From: Phlebopus portentosus
Taxonomy: Eukaryota; Basidiomycota; Agaricomycetes; Boletales; Boletinellaceae
Length of the DNA stretch: 64,000 nt
NCBI GenBank assembly: GCA_037892935.1
Contig: JAYXKI010000001.1
Location: forward strand, 2,604,001 to 2,668,000
Direction of reading: 5' to 3'
Shown here: positions 46,586-58,131 of the stretch, one piece after another
How positions within the stretch are numbered: position 1 is the stretch's first letter
Layout: the number at the start of each line of letters is the position of its first letter
Made by a program: the position numbers and the translations under genes
The notes under the pieces: generated by a model
Database searches by the model: none
What the model was told of the DNA's origin: nothing
Seen by the model: the letters and a program-made list of their open reading frames with translations, nothing else

Positions 46586-47283
46586 GTTCGGGTCTGGTCG
46601 CCAAAGTAAAGGGAGAAGTTATCACGGAAGGATCCGCTCCAAAGTATGGAGCAGAATCGGGGAGTGATTATATATATGGCGAGGAATTCTTGGAGTCGGT
46701 TCTAGATAAGACAAACAAACTCCGATAAGTTTTCTGTTCGATATGCACCTTATCTCCCCATACTTGGCATCCTTCGCGGCGCGTGCCAAAATTTTGTTCC
46801 TTCGCAATTCCGGCTGTGCTCATCGGAAGACGACTGTGCTTGTTGGCCGCCAGGTGCCTTGAACGGCGCCATAAATAGACGTGTACAGACTGATTTAAGC
46901 AGGGTGTTGGTGATTCAGCGGAAAGCACGTCCCGATAGCTGATGCATTGACACGCGAGAAAGGGTAATCCGGATAAGCTTGGAATTTCGTTTTGGACGGA
47001 TGAATTTCCGTTCGTGTCGGGCGACAAAGCTAAGCTCGGTCCTGGAACAGTGCCGTTAAGATGGTCTAGATCAAGAAGACGAGAAGATTTAAGTCAAATG
47101 CCACGGTGAACCAGTTACAGAGACAGCGCGACGTAGTGGTGCGTCAGGACGGTGCAACATCTGCAACGGCATCAAGCCCGGAAATGATAGGAAATTATAG
47201 ATCGGTATGGTATTGCAATACTTTTTATGTACAAGGCAAAATGGGAGGTGCCGAAGGCATCGACGAGGAGAACCGAGCAGAAA
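46586..47283. other. Intergenic: promoter of MFS permease, 3' end of NIP7
   Basis: 698 bp between two minus-strand genes. Short open frames on both strands have no support. A TATATATA near 46670-46677 lies about 90 bp upstream of the permease start and may be its TATA box. Confidence 0.45.
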
Positions 47284-48081
47284 CTAAAAGAGTGTATCCT
47301 GGAGAACAGAGGTAAATACCTTCCGACAGGAACAGACGATTGTTACGCACCTCATCTCTAAGATATTCACCAACGTCCCTATGACTAATATTAGATAACT
47401 GTAACATTCCAAGGTAAAAGGACCTACGCTTGATGGAAAACAATGATACCAGTCGGATCTAATTTCCGTGTATCTAATGTGGAACGCGCGGTGACACCAA
47501 ATCCCTGAGGGGATACTAAGTCTATTATGGCCTCTGAAAAGACGAAAAAGACGTACAAGGGGAGTATCATTCATGCTGAACACTACCACACCCTGGTGTT
47601 CCGGAGTGTCCTCTGTTATTCTCCCCAGATGCGCTTTTACGACGTGGTTGCCGTATAAAAAGGGCATTTCTCCGTTCGGCTTTATCCAGACCTAGTTGAC
47701 CGGGTAAGAAGCTGAGAATCTACATGATGAACGTTTTGCGTACCTTGTATTTCGCATATTGCGCCAGGTAATCGAGACAAGTTATGTGCAGCTTGAACTT
47801 GCCGCTCTTGCTGAATTTGCCAAAACATGTCCCGAGACTGACCAAGTTAGGTCGCGCAACAGAAATAGCAAGTTTCATCATCGATTCGGAAACATAGTAT
47901 ACACGATCTCTGTGTAGTCGAAAGCAGTATGGTTCGTCCGGCCTGTCTATGAGGTGCACAAGATTTTTACCCTGAGAAATTGTCAGTTGTGAGTACGAGC
48001 CAGATAACCACGAAGACACACAATATAGTTGGCAAGTTTTGTAAAGACAGCTTTGCTTTCATCTTCCGTGAGAGGCCTCAT
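47284..48081 (-). CDS. NIP7: 60S ribosome biogenesis factor Nip7
   Basis: PUA-domain protein needed for 27S pre-rRNA processing in the nucleolus. Start at 48081 ([20 protein letters not shown]). Intron 1 is 47972-48021 and joins to [40 protein letters not shown] and [20 protein letters not shown] follow, matching the family almost residue for residue. A second intron leads from YAKYK to [20 protein letters not shown], the PUA domain, then [20 protein letters not shown]. Two short exons carry [18 protein letters not shown] and DVGEYLRDE, and the last, tiny exon gives DTLF and the stop, as in yeast Nip7. About 180 residues, full length. Exon joins were fixed by this conservation. Confidence 0.95.
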
Positions 48082-48120
48082 CGGATTTGAAGGAGAGATC
48101 GTAGTCAGGGTCTAAGTACC

Positions 48121-48560
48121 AATTTGCCATCGCCTCTCCCTCCTACCACCACTATCACCCGTGGGAAAACCCACACCAACCCATTACTCTACGGTAACCT
48201 ACCCTCCACTTAAATGTGGGATGGCCCGTGCCAATGTGCGCCTCGGCGGGCGAGTATAAACCCTTGCACCAGGCAGGCTGGTATAAAACCTGCACCCGAC
48301 ACCCTTGGGGGGGGGGGGGTCGTCCACAGTTTGTAGTCTGCGATATCAAAACTACGCCTTACCCTCTTTTCTACCATTACCTACACTCTGAGGCCTCCTT
48401 TGCACTCTCCAATACACCCCACTGCCTTTTTGCCAAGTAATTAGGTGGTGGGCTCCTAGTGCTACGAACATGCCCCAAACACGAGGTCCGAAAAGACCTT
48501 CATAAACTAACATGTTTTTTTTTAGAGGGCAACCCCAGAATTCCCCCCCCCCGATTCCCA
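48121..48560. mobile_element. Possible transposon-derived block (MITE or terminal-repeat relic)
   Basis: Composition unlike its surroundings. CCCGTGGGAAAACCCACACC is an inverted CCGTGGG/CCCAC structure; near-direct repeats GTATAAACCCTTGCACC and GTATAAAACCTGCACCC lie 32 bp apart (48255-48296), and GCAGG sits in the palindrome CCAGGCAGGCTGG. It then has a run of 13 G (48307-48319) and 10 C (48543-48552). Such G/C-rich palindromic ACCC/GGGT sequence is often seen at ends of fungal DNA transposons. No transposase frame is present and no target-site duplication was identified, so the class is inferred. Confidence 0.4.
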
Positions 48561-48981
48561 AGGACGAGCGAACCTACACGAGTCTAGCCACAGAACAATC
48601 CGGACCTAGATCAAGGAGAATAAGTACAGCGGATGACTGCCGAAGTGGATGATAGTACGGGTGACTGGAGGTCATTAGTGGAGGTGGTTTGAAGTTGATA
48701 GTTGGTACTTTCTGGGAAAGGATCCAGTACAAGCTGGATTAGTGTAGCTAGCAAATCCTGTAACATAAGAGATTATTTTTCCTCCCGACCCAGACTTCCC
48801 CAATAACCAAACAACACTTTATGCCATCGCCGATCCCAAAGACGCGAAGTGATCGACGCTCTCTCTAGATGAACGAACACGAATATTCATTCAACCTGAA
48901 CTTTGACTTCCACGGCTCATATGCAGTCTACTCAAGGATAGTCGCCTGGCGGCCTAAAGAGCAGTATCCCGTTCATGCACT
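48561..48981. promoter_or_regulatory. Promoter region of NRDE2
   Basis: 421 bp from the transposon-like block to the NRDE2 start. No ORF with support; no TATA box in a convincing position. Confidence 0.4.
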
Positions 48982-51900
48982 ATGAGCGCCCCGTCGTTCT
49001 CGTCGTTTCCTCCTGTCTTCGGTTCTTTTCCCGACCTGGGAGCCGGTTCTAGTAGCTCCCGTCCTCAATCTAAGGAAAAGAAGGAACGAAGCCGCGATTC
49101 AGACAATTGCGAAAGGAAAAGGGAAAAGAAACACAACAGGAAGGATGACGAAGAACGTGAACATTCCTCCAGACGCAGGAAGAAGCGGAGCGAGCTACAT
49201 GATGAAGGCGGAGCGCACAGAAGCCCTATCGTTGCTTCTCAAGAGAACCTCAATCGCCTCTTCTACATTGACAGGAAAGGAGATGAGCTGAACATCAGAT
49301 ACGGCTCATTGCACTCTGGGGACGTCCCGAAGTATTGGCATGTTGCTCGTGAGTTGCATTCGTTATAAGTACTTGTATACTCATGAGTGTAAAAGGCGGA
49401 AAGAAGGTCCTTGGATTGGAGCCACATTTAGCAGTCCTGTATAGAGGAAGTAAAGGTCTTGAAATTGGTGAAGCAGGATGGTTCAATAGAGTATGTCATT
49501 TCAACTACTAGAACTATACGGAATAACTAAACATGTCTTCTCTAGTCCCCACAACTAACAGACTCTCGCTCTCGCCCGCTCCTTACTTCGAAGGACACGC
49601 GTAGACTCACCACGACGAACAGAACAATGCTCAAATACGAAGAGGTGGATGGATTCATCCGAGTATCTTCAAGAAAAGGGAAGGGCAAAGAGAATGATCA
49701 ACCGTATCGAGCGATTTCCCTCGACAAGGATGAATCAGATTCTGATTCTTCGTCACAAGACGAAGATGGTTCTTCAGACGAGGACTCAGACGTGTCGCCC
49801 ATGTCAGCCCGAGAAGAAGCGCAGCGCAATCTGGAGCAACGTCTGGCAAATGATCCTACTTCCGAATCAATGTGGTTATCCCTCTTACACCACTCCATCG
49901 GTGGCATTGAACCCTCGAGCAAGAACGCTGATAGGACACGCGCTGAAATTTCAGTCTCCGTGCTGGAACGCGCACTATCTGCTCACCAAGACAATGCCCG
50001 CTCTTCTTTACTCCGCTTAAAGTGCTTGAAGGCTGGAGAAGTCACTTGGGACATGACCAGAATGAAAGACGAATGGCGTAAAGCTCTGAAGGCCATTCCG
50101 ACGGCGGATATGCATGTCGAATGGCTTGACTGGACAATACGCTCAACTCCAGATTTCAATGCCGTCGTTGAGTATGCAATCGAGGCGACCAACCTTGTTT
50201 CCAACAATATCGCTGCTGGTGAAAATGCCGACTTTGCGAAGCTAAGAGTGTTTTGGAGAATAGCAACTTTCTTCAGGCAGGCTGGTGAGTAACGAAAGCT
50301 CATATGTAATTTATCTGTTTCTCTGAACTCGCAGTCAGGCTATGTTGAACGCGGATTTGCATTACTTCAAGCTCAGGCCGAATTGTATGATATCTTCGGT
50401 TTGAAATATTTTCATACCTTGCTGATCAGCGAAATAAAAGGTCCTTCAACATTCCACGAGAGATCGAAAAATCCCCGTTTGAGAAGCAGCTGGACTCGCT
50501 GGAAGAGTTCTGGGAGTCAGAAGCTCCCCGAATAGGAGAAGCTGGAGCGAAAGGCTGGAAAGTGTGGAGAACGAGCGAGGATGTCGCTCTCGCCACGAAG
50601 CTGCGTCCGATTGGAACAGGCAAAAGCAGCGATCCATTTGCAGTGTGGCGCTTCAGGGAAGCAGAGTCGGATAGACGTCTGATCTTTCCATCCCGCGTGG
50701 CAAGCGGCAATAACGACGACATTCCTAATGAACATGATAACGAGGACGAGGACGAGGACGAGGACCCATATGCATCGGTGTTATTCTCGGATATCCGACC
50801 TTTCCTTGTTGACTTGCAGACGACTAGAGGAAAGGATATGCTGCGACTCATCTGGCTTTCTTATCTCGGCCTTCACGTCCCTGGGCTATCTTTGGCACTG
50901 TCATCTAATATCTTCGCATCGGATGACCGTTGGGCCGACACATACTTTCTACAACCCTCGTTCTTAAGATCGTTGCTCCCTCAACCGTCAAGCAACCGCG
51001 GTGTGGTTACTGCGGATGCACAAACCGGTGTCGTCATTGGTCGTGAAAAGACCTATGCAAAAAGCTTTGATGTGGTCAAATCTTGGAGTTTAGGTGTACT
51101 TGAGCCGTTTGAAGGTCTGACGGTGGATGGGGAGTATAGGATGTGGAGTAAGAGGTCTATGGATGGAGTTGACTCTGAGATCGTTGATGTTATGAAGTCC
51201 GTCTTTCGTCTTTGACCATTCATCTTTATTGCTGAAGGAACTTACATTCACAGAAGCATCCTGAGAGATGTCAGGCATGGAAATGATCGTGGAGTACAGT
51301 TGAACGTCGCGGAGCTTGCATTTGAAGCCGCTCTACCTCAAAGTGATGCGTAAGTGTATTCATCACAGGTAGAGCATAGCCATTCTAAAGCATGTCACTA
51401 TAGAGCCTTGAAACGTTCGCAGGCCCTGCTCTCCGAGAACAGTACTTCAGCGGAGCTTCTCGCCTCTCATGCTTACCTAGAACGCATCCGACGAAAGTGG
51501 GACAAGGCACGAAAAGTGTACCGCGTGGGGCTTCAATCGCTAGCACGGAGCAATGATCCTGGTGTCGTCTGTCTTTGGTGGGATTCTGCCGAGATGGAGT
51601 GGCTTTTGTCGAAGAACGATGCAGCGCTGGAGATCGTCCTCCGTTCCGCAGGTCAACCAAATGAGAGATCTGGCATCAACATTCTTCGGGCGAAACGCCG
51701 GCTCGAAGAGCTTTGTCAACAAAGCGTGGTTTCGGAGTGGAGGTATCGCCTTAAATGGATCAAGCTGCGAGTATTACTGGAATTTCTAGTCGGTACACTC
51801 GACACAGTTATTGAAGTGATTCAAAAGTATCTGGCGACCGAGGCTCCTAGAACCTTGCGTCACGAATCTTTGATCGTGGTATCCTTACTCATGGTGTATC

Positions 51901-52670
51901 ATCACACTGTGACTCTGCGCAATCCAGCTCCTCCTTCTGTTCTTCGAGGCCTCGTGCGAGAAGCTCTCGAAGAATATCCAAGTAACAGCATTGTTGTTGA
52001 TTTGTTCTTGGAGTGCGAGAAAGGTGAGAGCGTATGGGGACGAGTGAGGACGATGATGAGCGAGAAACCTTCTGGTTTTCTTCAAGAAAAATCTATAGCA
52101 AGGCGGCTCATTGAAGTATGGGTTGCACAGTGGGAAGAGAGACGATGGTTAGGCGAAGTAGAGAGGGTGAGAGCAGGCCTTGAAACTGCTGTTACTTCTG
52201 ACAGGTAATGCATCGTTGCATATATTGATACATTTCGTTGACATGACTGTCTTTCTTAGAACTAAAGGCAGTCCGATCCTCTGGAAGGTCTATGTTAAAT
52301 TTGAAATCGCGGCAGGCAATTTGAAGAGAGCAAAATCAGTTCTTTTCAGGGCACTGAAAGAATGTCCGCTCGTAAAAGGTATCATTGTTGTTTATTTTTG
52401 GTATTTACGATACCTCCGAGTTGACGTCCGGGCATATCAGAGCTTTATCTTCTAGCGTTCGAGGATGATTTACGAAGTGCATATACGCGACGGGAGTTGA
52501 TTACGCTTTCAGACACGATGGCCGAACGGGGAATCCGACTTCGACACTCTCTGAGTGAAGTGCTGGAGATCCACGGAGCAGATAATCGAGAAAAGGAATC
52601 GGATACAGGTGAGAGTGGGGATGAATGCGAGCCTGAGGATGAACTAGAGTACGAAAGGAAGAGATATTGA
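48982..52670 (+). CDS. NRDE2: NRDE2 protein (HAT/TPR repeat, exosome regulator)
   Basis: Nuclear NRDE-2 family protein; human NRDE2 and S. pombe Nrl1 bind the exosome helicase Mtr4 and link to splicing. Start MSAPSFSSFPPVFGSFPDLG; a basic, Ser/Arg/Lys-rich N-terminus (KEKKERSRDSDNCERKREKK). Then ENLNRLFYIDRKGDELNIRY, the family's N-terminal block, and the next exons RLFYIDRK...PKYWHVARG joined to GKKVLGLEPHLAVLYRGS. A disordered acidic stretch precedes the repeat region: AREEAQRNLEQRLANDPTSE, MWLSLLHHSIG. HAT-like helical repeats continue through exons 49627-52200 (LRLKCLKAGEVTWDMTRMKD, LAVL-like pairs, LEEYPSNSIVVDLFLECEKG) to WLGEVERVRAGLETAV. Last exons: GSPILWKVYVKFEIAAGNLK and an acidic end DELEYERKRY. 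About 1,000 residues in seven to nine exons. Confidence 0.88.
50742..50765. repeat. (GAGGAC)4 hexanucleotide repeat in NRDE2
   Basis: Four perfect GAGGAC units coding alternating Glu-Asp in an acidic loop of NRDE2. Length variation would keep the frame. Confidence 0.85.
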
Positions 52671-53663
52671 TGCCATATTAGGTAGTACAGTACTGTAATA
52701 CAATATTGAAAGAACCAAGCAAATCCTTGAAAATTTTTTTTCAACAATTTAAAGATTAGGACCATAAAATACCAATGAAGCATTTTTGGTGATGATTCTT
52801 GGTTGCGATCGAGCGAAGGAGAATTATCTTCTTGAGGGATGAAGAGTTAGAAAAGGAAATTATCGGTCATGTGACTTGAACTTTCATGGTGAAAGTACTT
52901 GAATTGACATATACCGGACAAGAAACAATTTCTTCTGACATAAATATAGTACATATATACATACAATAAGGTTTCTCGGAAAGATGAAACTGCTTCCAGG
53001 TACTTTTTGCAATGAAATATTGAGTTTTGGAAAGACAAAAAGCTGACTCTCCCTTCAATTTTTTGATGCTGCAAAAGTCTTCCAGAACCATTTCATGTGC
53101 TCATATTGAGGCATGAGAGTCCTAATTTTTCTCCTAAAGGTCTGACCATTCAAATTCAGGGAAATATAGCTTCAGTATGATCACCAGTCATAATATCTTT
53201 GTAATAGTAGGTAGGTGTAGGTGTGGGACAAACAGCGTGACAGTGACAGTGGCACGCACGCATCATCACCTCCCCGCGTACGTACACTTCGCTTCTTGCC
53301 TCGAGGGCCTTCTCTTGTTTTTGTTTTGCTCCATCCACGTCTCCTCACTCTCAGGCCGCCCGCGTCGCCAGCCGCGTCGTCTCGCTTATTTTCCGTCGCT
53401 GTTCTTTTACTTTTTTTTCTGTGCTCCCTTTGACGCGTATGCGCGGTCTTCGGCTCTCTCTTTCTCTCTAAGGCCACCTCCCGTTTGTCCCCCTGCTTCC
53501 GACTCGTCTGCTTCCGACTCGCCTCCTATTCCGCCCTGCCCCTATTTAGTATCTCAACACGTCGGTCTTCTAACACTCGATCTGATCTTTACTATCAACC
53601 ACCACCACCATCGCGTCGCCTTGAGGGCACTACTGGTCTGCGCCTCCTCTGTTGCCATCCAGA
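52671..53663. other. Intergenic, leader of byr4 gene
   Basis: 993 bp. The first half is A/T-rich 3' flank of NRDE2. The second half (53230-53660) is C/T-rich with TCTCTTTCTCTC runs, typical of a long fungal promoter and 5' leader. Long open frames here on either strand are low complexity (Arg/Ser, Phe/Leu) and have no family support. Confidence 0.4.
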
Positions 53664-56301
53664 ATGCCCACAATTCCTGCTCCCACGCGTGCAAGTGAGG
53701 AATGGCCCGACGCGGATTTCGACCTCCCAGACGGTGCGGATATCACTCCCCCGCCTGCAAGCGATTGGGACAAGGATGATGACGAGGAGGACTGGGACAT
53801 GGAAATGGGTTTCGGAAAGACGGGAGGTGCAAAAGCAAAGGTGTCAGTCCCTCCAGGCACCGCGTCCATACGTAGTAGCCCTTTGACCAAGGGTTCCATG
53901 GTCTGTATTCGTCCTCCGCTGAATTTGGTTAACGAAGCCGCTTCTCCTGTCGATGGTGATGACGATGAAGGCATTTCAACGATAAAAATTTCCGAGCTTC
54001 CCACCGCATTGGCAAAGACGACGGGCGGTGCTGGATTGCCGTTGGCGGACGACGACATGGAAGCTGACTTTGCTCTTCCGTCTGAGCTCACTCAGTTGTC
54101 GCTGCGGCCATTGTCTGTTCATCACAGAGGCTCGAAAGCTTCATTCGAATGGGGTGACCATACGACCTCCTCTGCGTCTTCGTCAGACGCGTATTCTACT
54201 CTTGGTTTCCATCCTTCGAATAATTCCACGGTTATTTCGTTACCTGACACCGATACTGACTTCAACGATAACGATGAGACGGATCTAGATGGTCTTGTCA
54301 TCCCGACCGGTCTCTTCGAAAGTAATCAGGGCCGGAAGCATCTGACGAAGATACTTGATCAAAAGAAAAAAATACCAAAGATTGAGGAACGATCCAATGT
54401 TGCGTCGCCAGATCCCGAGGATGATTTCGAGATTGGTTTGGTTATTAATGGCGATGACGATCTCAGCCCAAGTAAGTTTGCGCAGACGCAAGAAATGAAG
54501 CGCGGAGGTATCGCGACTACGAGAAGCAATAGTATGCCCGCACGTACACCAACTCTGAGCAGACCTGTCTCGCGGCTAAAAGGCGACCGTCCAAAGACAC
54601 CGGGTGAACACCTTATGAACCGCGCACCGTCGCGAAGTTCATTTGCTCCGCCCCTCCACCCTACGTTGTCTAGGCGTACTCAGGCTCTGCAAGCCCTCCC
54701 GCCGCCTCCGCCTCCGGTTCCGTCGTCTTTTGTCGCTCCCAAGCAAGGGCAGAATAAAATCCGTAACCAGAAGTCTCACGGAGTACTCAAAACTCCACCG
54801 ACAAATACGCGAAAGCTCAGCAGGAAGGCGTCTCTATCTGCACTGCTGGAGACGAGTAGCGCGCAAGAGACTTCTGTGCCAGAATCAAGTTCTTCGCAGC
54901 CGCAACCTAGCTATTCAGCTGCAACAGCTGCTTCTCGAGCGAGGATGCACGCGAACTCTATAAGTCGCTTGCAAGTAGGAGGCATGCATGTGCCTCCGAC
55001 AAGACCCTCGACTCCTTCCGATAATCCGTCTGCTTTGAGGCTCACGATGCCTACCTGTCTTTCACGTCTAAAGACGCGACCTTCAATTTCTGGTGTCTTC
55101 CCCCCGCCCACGCCTCCTTTACCTCCAACTCCGACCAGCATTCCTCCACAACAACGTCCCGCTTCACGAGCTAGCACTTTGGCTTCAGCTTCAGCACCTG
55201 TTAAGTCATCACGGCGGCTGAAGCGCCGGGAATTTGGTGACGGGACAGAATTGGATGCAATCGAAGACTTGCCAACTGATCGGGACAAGGAGGCAAAATT
55301 TAGAGTGCAGCCAAAGGTAACGCAAAATCGTATACCTAGTACGAGCTCTACGAAGACGGAGAGAGAGTCTACAAAGCGTACTATTCGTAGAAAAAAGGAG
55401 CAGTCGGGTACAGTCTTTTAACGACTTCACTTGTGGCTCACAGGCTCATTATTATCGACCCATTAGAAAATACAGCACAGCCTGCAACAACTTCTTTAAG
55501 GCACAAGCATAGTCGACTTGACGGGCTATCCAAAAACGAGAAGTCTCAAAAAGAAAACCTTCCCCTGCTCAGACTCGGAGAAAGCCCACCCTTATTCGGA
55601 ACTTGGGCGGCGTAGGTGCACCCAAAGGTAGGATAATACATTGAGACTCTGAAGTTTCTGATCTAACCATCCTGACAGTCGTTGGTGAAATGCGATGGAA
55701 TCCACAGACGCTTCGATGGGAAGGGAATGACCAGGCGTTACGGGACTTCGATCCAGCTTCTGCCAGGCCCGCATTGATCACTCATCTTACTGGGTCGTCC
55801 GTCAATGGCTCACCTGGAGGAATCTCTGCACCTGCTGCACGAGTGATAGGCAATATGGTCTTTGATCCAATACGCATGTGTTGGATGTCGACCTTACCAC
55901 CTGAAGAAGAAGAGCCAGATATCTTTGCGGATCTCGCGGGTGATGACGATGGCGATTGGGAGAAGAAGGGAGGGACGATAAGAGCTTCGATTGTCCGTCC
56001 GAGTACTTCTACCGATACCGGCTCTCAGTCGGACTCTTCCAAGAGGACGTGCAGCCCTGCACCGAGCGTTCGATCAAGGGCTCAGTCAATAGCACATTCT
56101 GACAGCGATCATGGATCACGAGCATCCATTGTGTTCGAACTGGAAGACAACTTCATCGAGCTTTGTCGAGCCGCTGAGACGCGTCATAAAGCAGAGATGA
56201 AGGGCTGGATTCTCCATCGTAACGAGTCCTCGTCTTCATGCAGCGACCCGGATCGCTCATACCTCTATGAAATCCGTACTGTTGCGACCCGCCAATACTG
56301 A
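53664..56301 (+). CDS. byr4: Byr4/Bfa1-type septation network GAP subunit
   Basis: Scaffold subunit of the Cdc16-Byr4 GAP that inhibits the Spg1/Tem1 GTPase at spindle pole bodies, controlling septation. Start MPTIPAPTRASEEWPDADFD; four codons upstream the frame has only a TTG. Exon 1, about 580 codons, includes the acidic DLPDGADITPPPASDWDKDD and DGLVIPTGLFESNQGRKHL, a Byr4/Bfa1 motif, then Ser/Pro-rich disorder. A 135-nt intron (55409-55543, acceptor AAG) joins QS to VSKRKPSPAQTRRKP and TLIRNLGGVGAPK. A second short intron leads to VVGEMRWNPQTLRWEGNDQA, the strongly conserved C-terminal box, then NMVFDPIRMCWMSTLPPEEE. It ends IVFELEDNFIELCRAAETRH and EMKGWILHRNE. The ORF reading past 55409 gives a stop, so the intron is needed. 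Confidence 0.88.
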
Positions 56302-56821
56302 CAATGCCTTAGAATGTTTCCATCTGTTTAGTTCAATTATCTATTCTCATCGCTTGCACGACTCTACTTAGTTCATGGACCGACACGACTTTTCTCTCAG
56401 ACTTTTTTGTCACGGAAGAACTCATGCTGTATTGTATGCAGACATTCATGTCACAACACCACCTAGTTTACCCCTTCCCTTTCGATTAATACCCTTTTAG
56501 TAGTGTCTTCGCTTGTTCATTCTTTTTGGCGCAAAAGCGCGTAAGCATTGCAAATATTCGATTTAAACGCCCGAGTATGCTCACTTCGCATAAACTGTTT
56601 TTTTGTCGATGACTACAGAATCATTAGACAAAATAAATAAAAAACACGGAAATTGTTCTTCCAACAAACATAAACAGACAACAACAGCGTATTTACTAAA
56701 AGTTAGAAGTGCACGGTATATGTAGTAACTACAGCCAGAAAATTAGACCAATTTTTATCCGATGGGAGATAGGCATAGATTAAGAACACAGTGGGGATAA
56801 ACGCAAATGGGATGCAATGAA
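56302..56821. other. Convergent intergenic region
   Basis: 520 bp between two 3' ends. AT-rich, stops in all frames; presumed terminators. No repeat or RNA gene seen. Confidence 0.45.
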
Positions 56822-57824
56822 TCAGTTGCTCTTGTTCTCCTTTTCCTTTTCCTCTTCCTTGGCTTTCTTGGCCTTCTCTGCTTGGAGTCGGGCTTGCTTG
56901 ACGCGTATGGTGAAGTATGTCTGATACGTGTAAATTCGTTGAGGCACATGATCCAGTTTCACTAGGTGAAAGAAATGACTTACGCCCATCATGAAGCCGA
57001 CCAGGTTAAAGAACGGGACCCAGAGCTTATGAGAGGGATTAAGATTAGATTGCTGGAGGGAGTAATATTGTACCGACCTCCTGGGGAATGAATTTCTGAG
57101 CAATGACCATCGCGAGTGGCGACGTGACCCATTGCAACTATCAGGAGAGATTGCTTTAGTTACGTCCTCCAATCCAAGACATTGAGCGGTAAACAACTGT
57201 ACCCGGATGACCGACATGAACCCACTCTTGACTGTGCGGACAACATCGTCGACGGTCTTGGCGCCGTTGACAACCGCCATAGAGGCAAGCAATACTGCAC
57301 AAACACGAGGAATATAAATATCGCGATCAATTGACTAATAAAGATGACTAGCGGTGATTACTCACCTGTAGCCTGTATAGGTGCGACTAGCAGATTATTC
57401 GCCAGAATCTGCGCCGCTCGGGCACGATTGCTCGTTTGGCCAGCGAAGACGCGCTGCAAATACCCTACGAGGTAATGTCCGAGCGGCGCCGACACGAGGA
57501 AGCCGTACAGCGCCATCTTGAACGCCTTCACGTCGATCTTCAGCACACTCAACGCGTCTGCAACGCGCGGCGGGACCTTTGCCGGCCACTGTACTGGGGC
57601 CTTGGAGAGTGAGATGCTAGAACCTCCTGTATGAAGCATAGTGTTCCTAGTAGTACAAACGGCCGCACGTTGCTTCAGCATTCCACGTCTGCGCGTTCTA
57701 AAAGAGAAAGTAAACGCGCACCTGCGGTGATGGATTTTGTGCGCAAGGGATGCGTTGCAAGTTGATGAATATACGCTGCTAGAAGCGGATTTGGGCTTTT
57801 CTTTGCTATTGTGGTCGCAGTCAT
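56822..57824 (-). CDS. Mpv17/PMP22-family membrane protein
   Basis: Four-helix peroxisomal or mitochondrial inner-membrane protein of the Mpv17/PMP22/Sym1 family, thought to act as a channel. Start at 57824 (MTATTIAKKSPNPLLAAYIH) with the family's N-terminal LLAAYIHQLATHPLRTKSIT. An intron (acceptor CATACAG) joins TA to GGSSISLSKAPVQWPAKVPP. Then VLKIDVKAFKMALYGFLVSA, PLGHYLVGYLQRVFAGQTSN and ILANNLLVAPIQAT. After a splice: VLLASMAVVNGAKTVDDVVR and TVKSGFMSVIRVQWVTSPLA. The C-terminal motif is QELWVPFFNLVGFMMGTYFT, as in PXMP2-like proteins. It ends in a Lys/Glu-rich tail (EKAKKAKEEEKEKENKSN), unusual for the family. About 240 residues, five to six exons. Organelle cannot be settled from sequence. 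Confidence 0.9.
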
Positions 57825-58131
57825 TTTGGCTTGTAGTTAGGGCCGTGAACGTGAACGTCGACGAGGACGAGTTACGTTATTTACAGGTGTGTACGTTTAG
57901 CTAATTGTTGCCGAGTAAGGCACGCGTCCAATTTTGGGTTTACCGGGACGCCGATCATCTTGGGGGTTTCTTCCGAGATTCAGAATTTATTTGCTGCCTT
58001 GAAGTTCAAAATTCGAATCACACACAGGACTTCTTCTAAACCAGTAACTGACAAGTAAGGTACGTCTAATGCTAGCAACAAAGGAAAGAAGTGATGTACT
58101 CCCAGAGAGGACGAAAGCAACTCTAATACTT
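57825..58131. other. Intergenic between two minus-strand genes
   Basis: 307 bp: upstream region of the Mpv17-like gene and 3' end of YHM2. No ORF, TATA box or repeat seen. Confidence 0.4.

Noticed and set aside
53652..53663. Earlier start for byr4
   Set aside because: The codon at 53652 is TTG; the first ATG is at 53664.
53177..53698. Plus-strand 173-codon ORF before byr4
   Set aside because: Low-complexity frame in the C/T-rich leader, and it overlaps the true start of byr4 in another frame.
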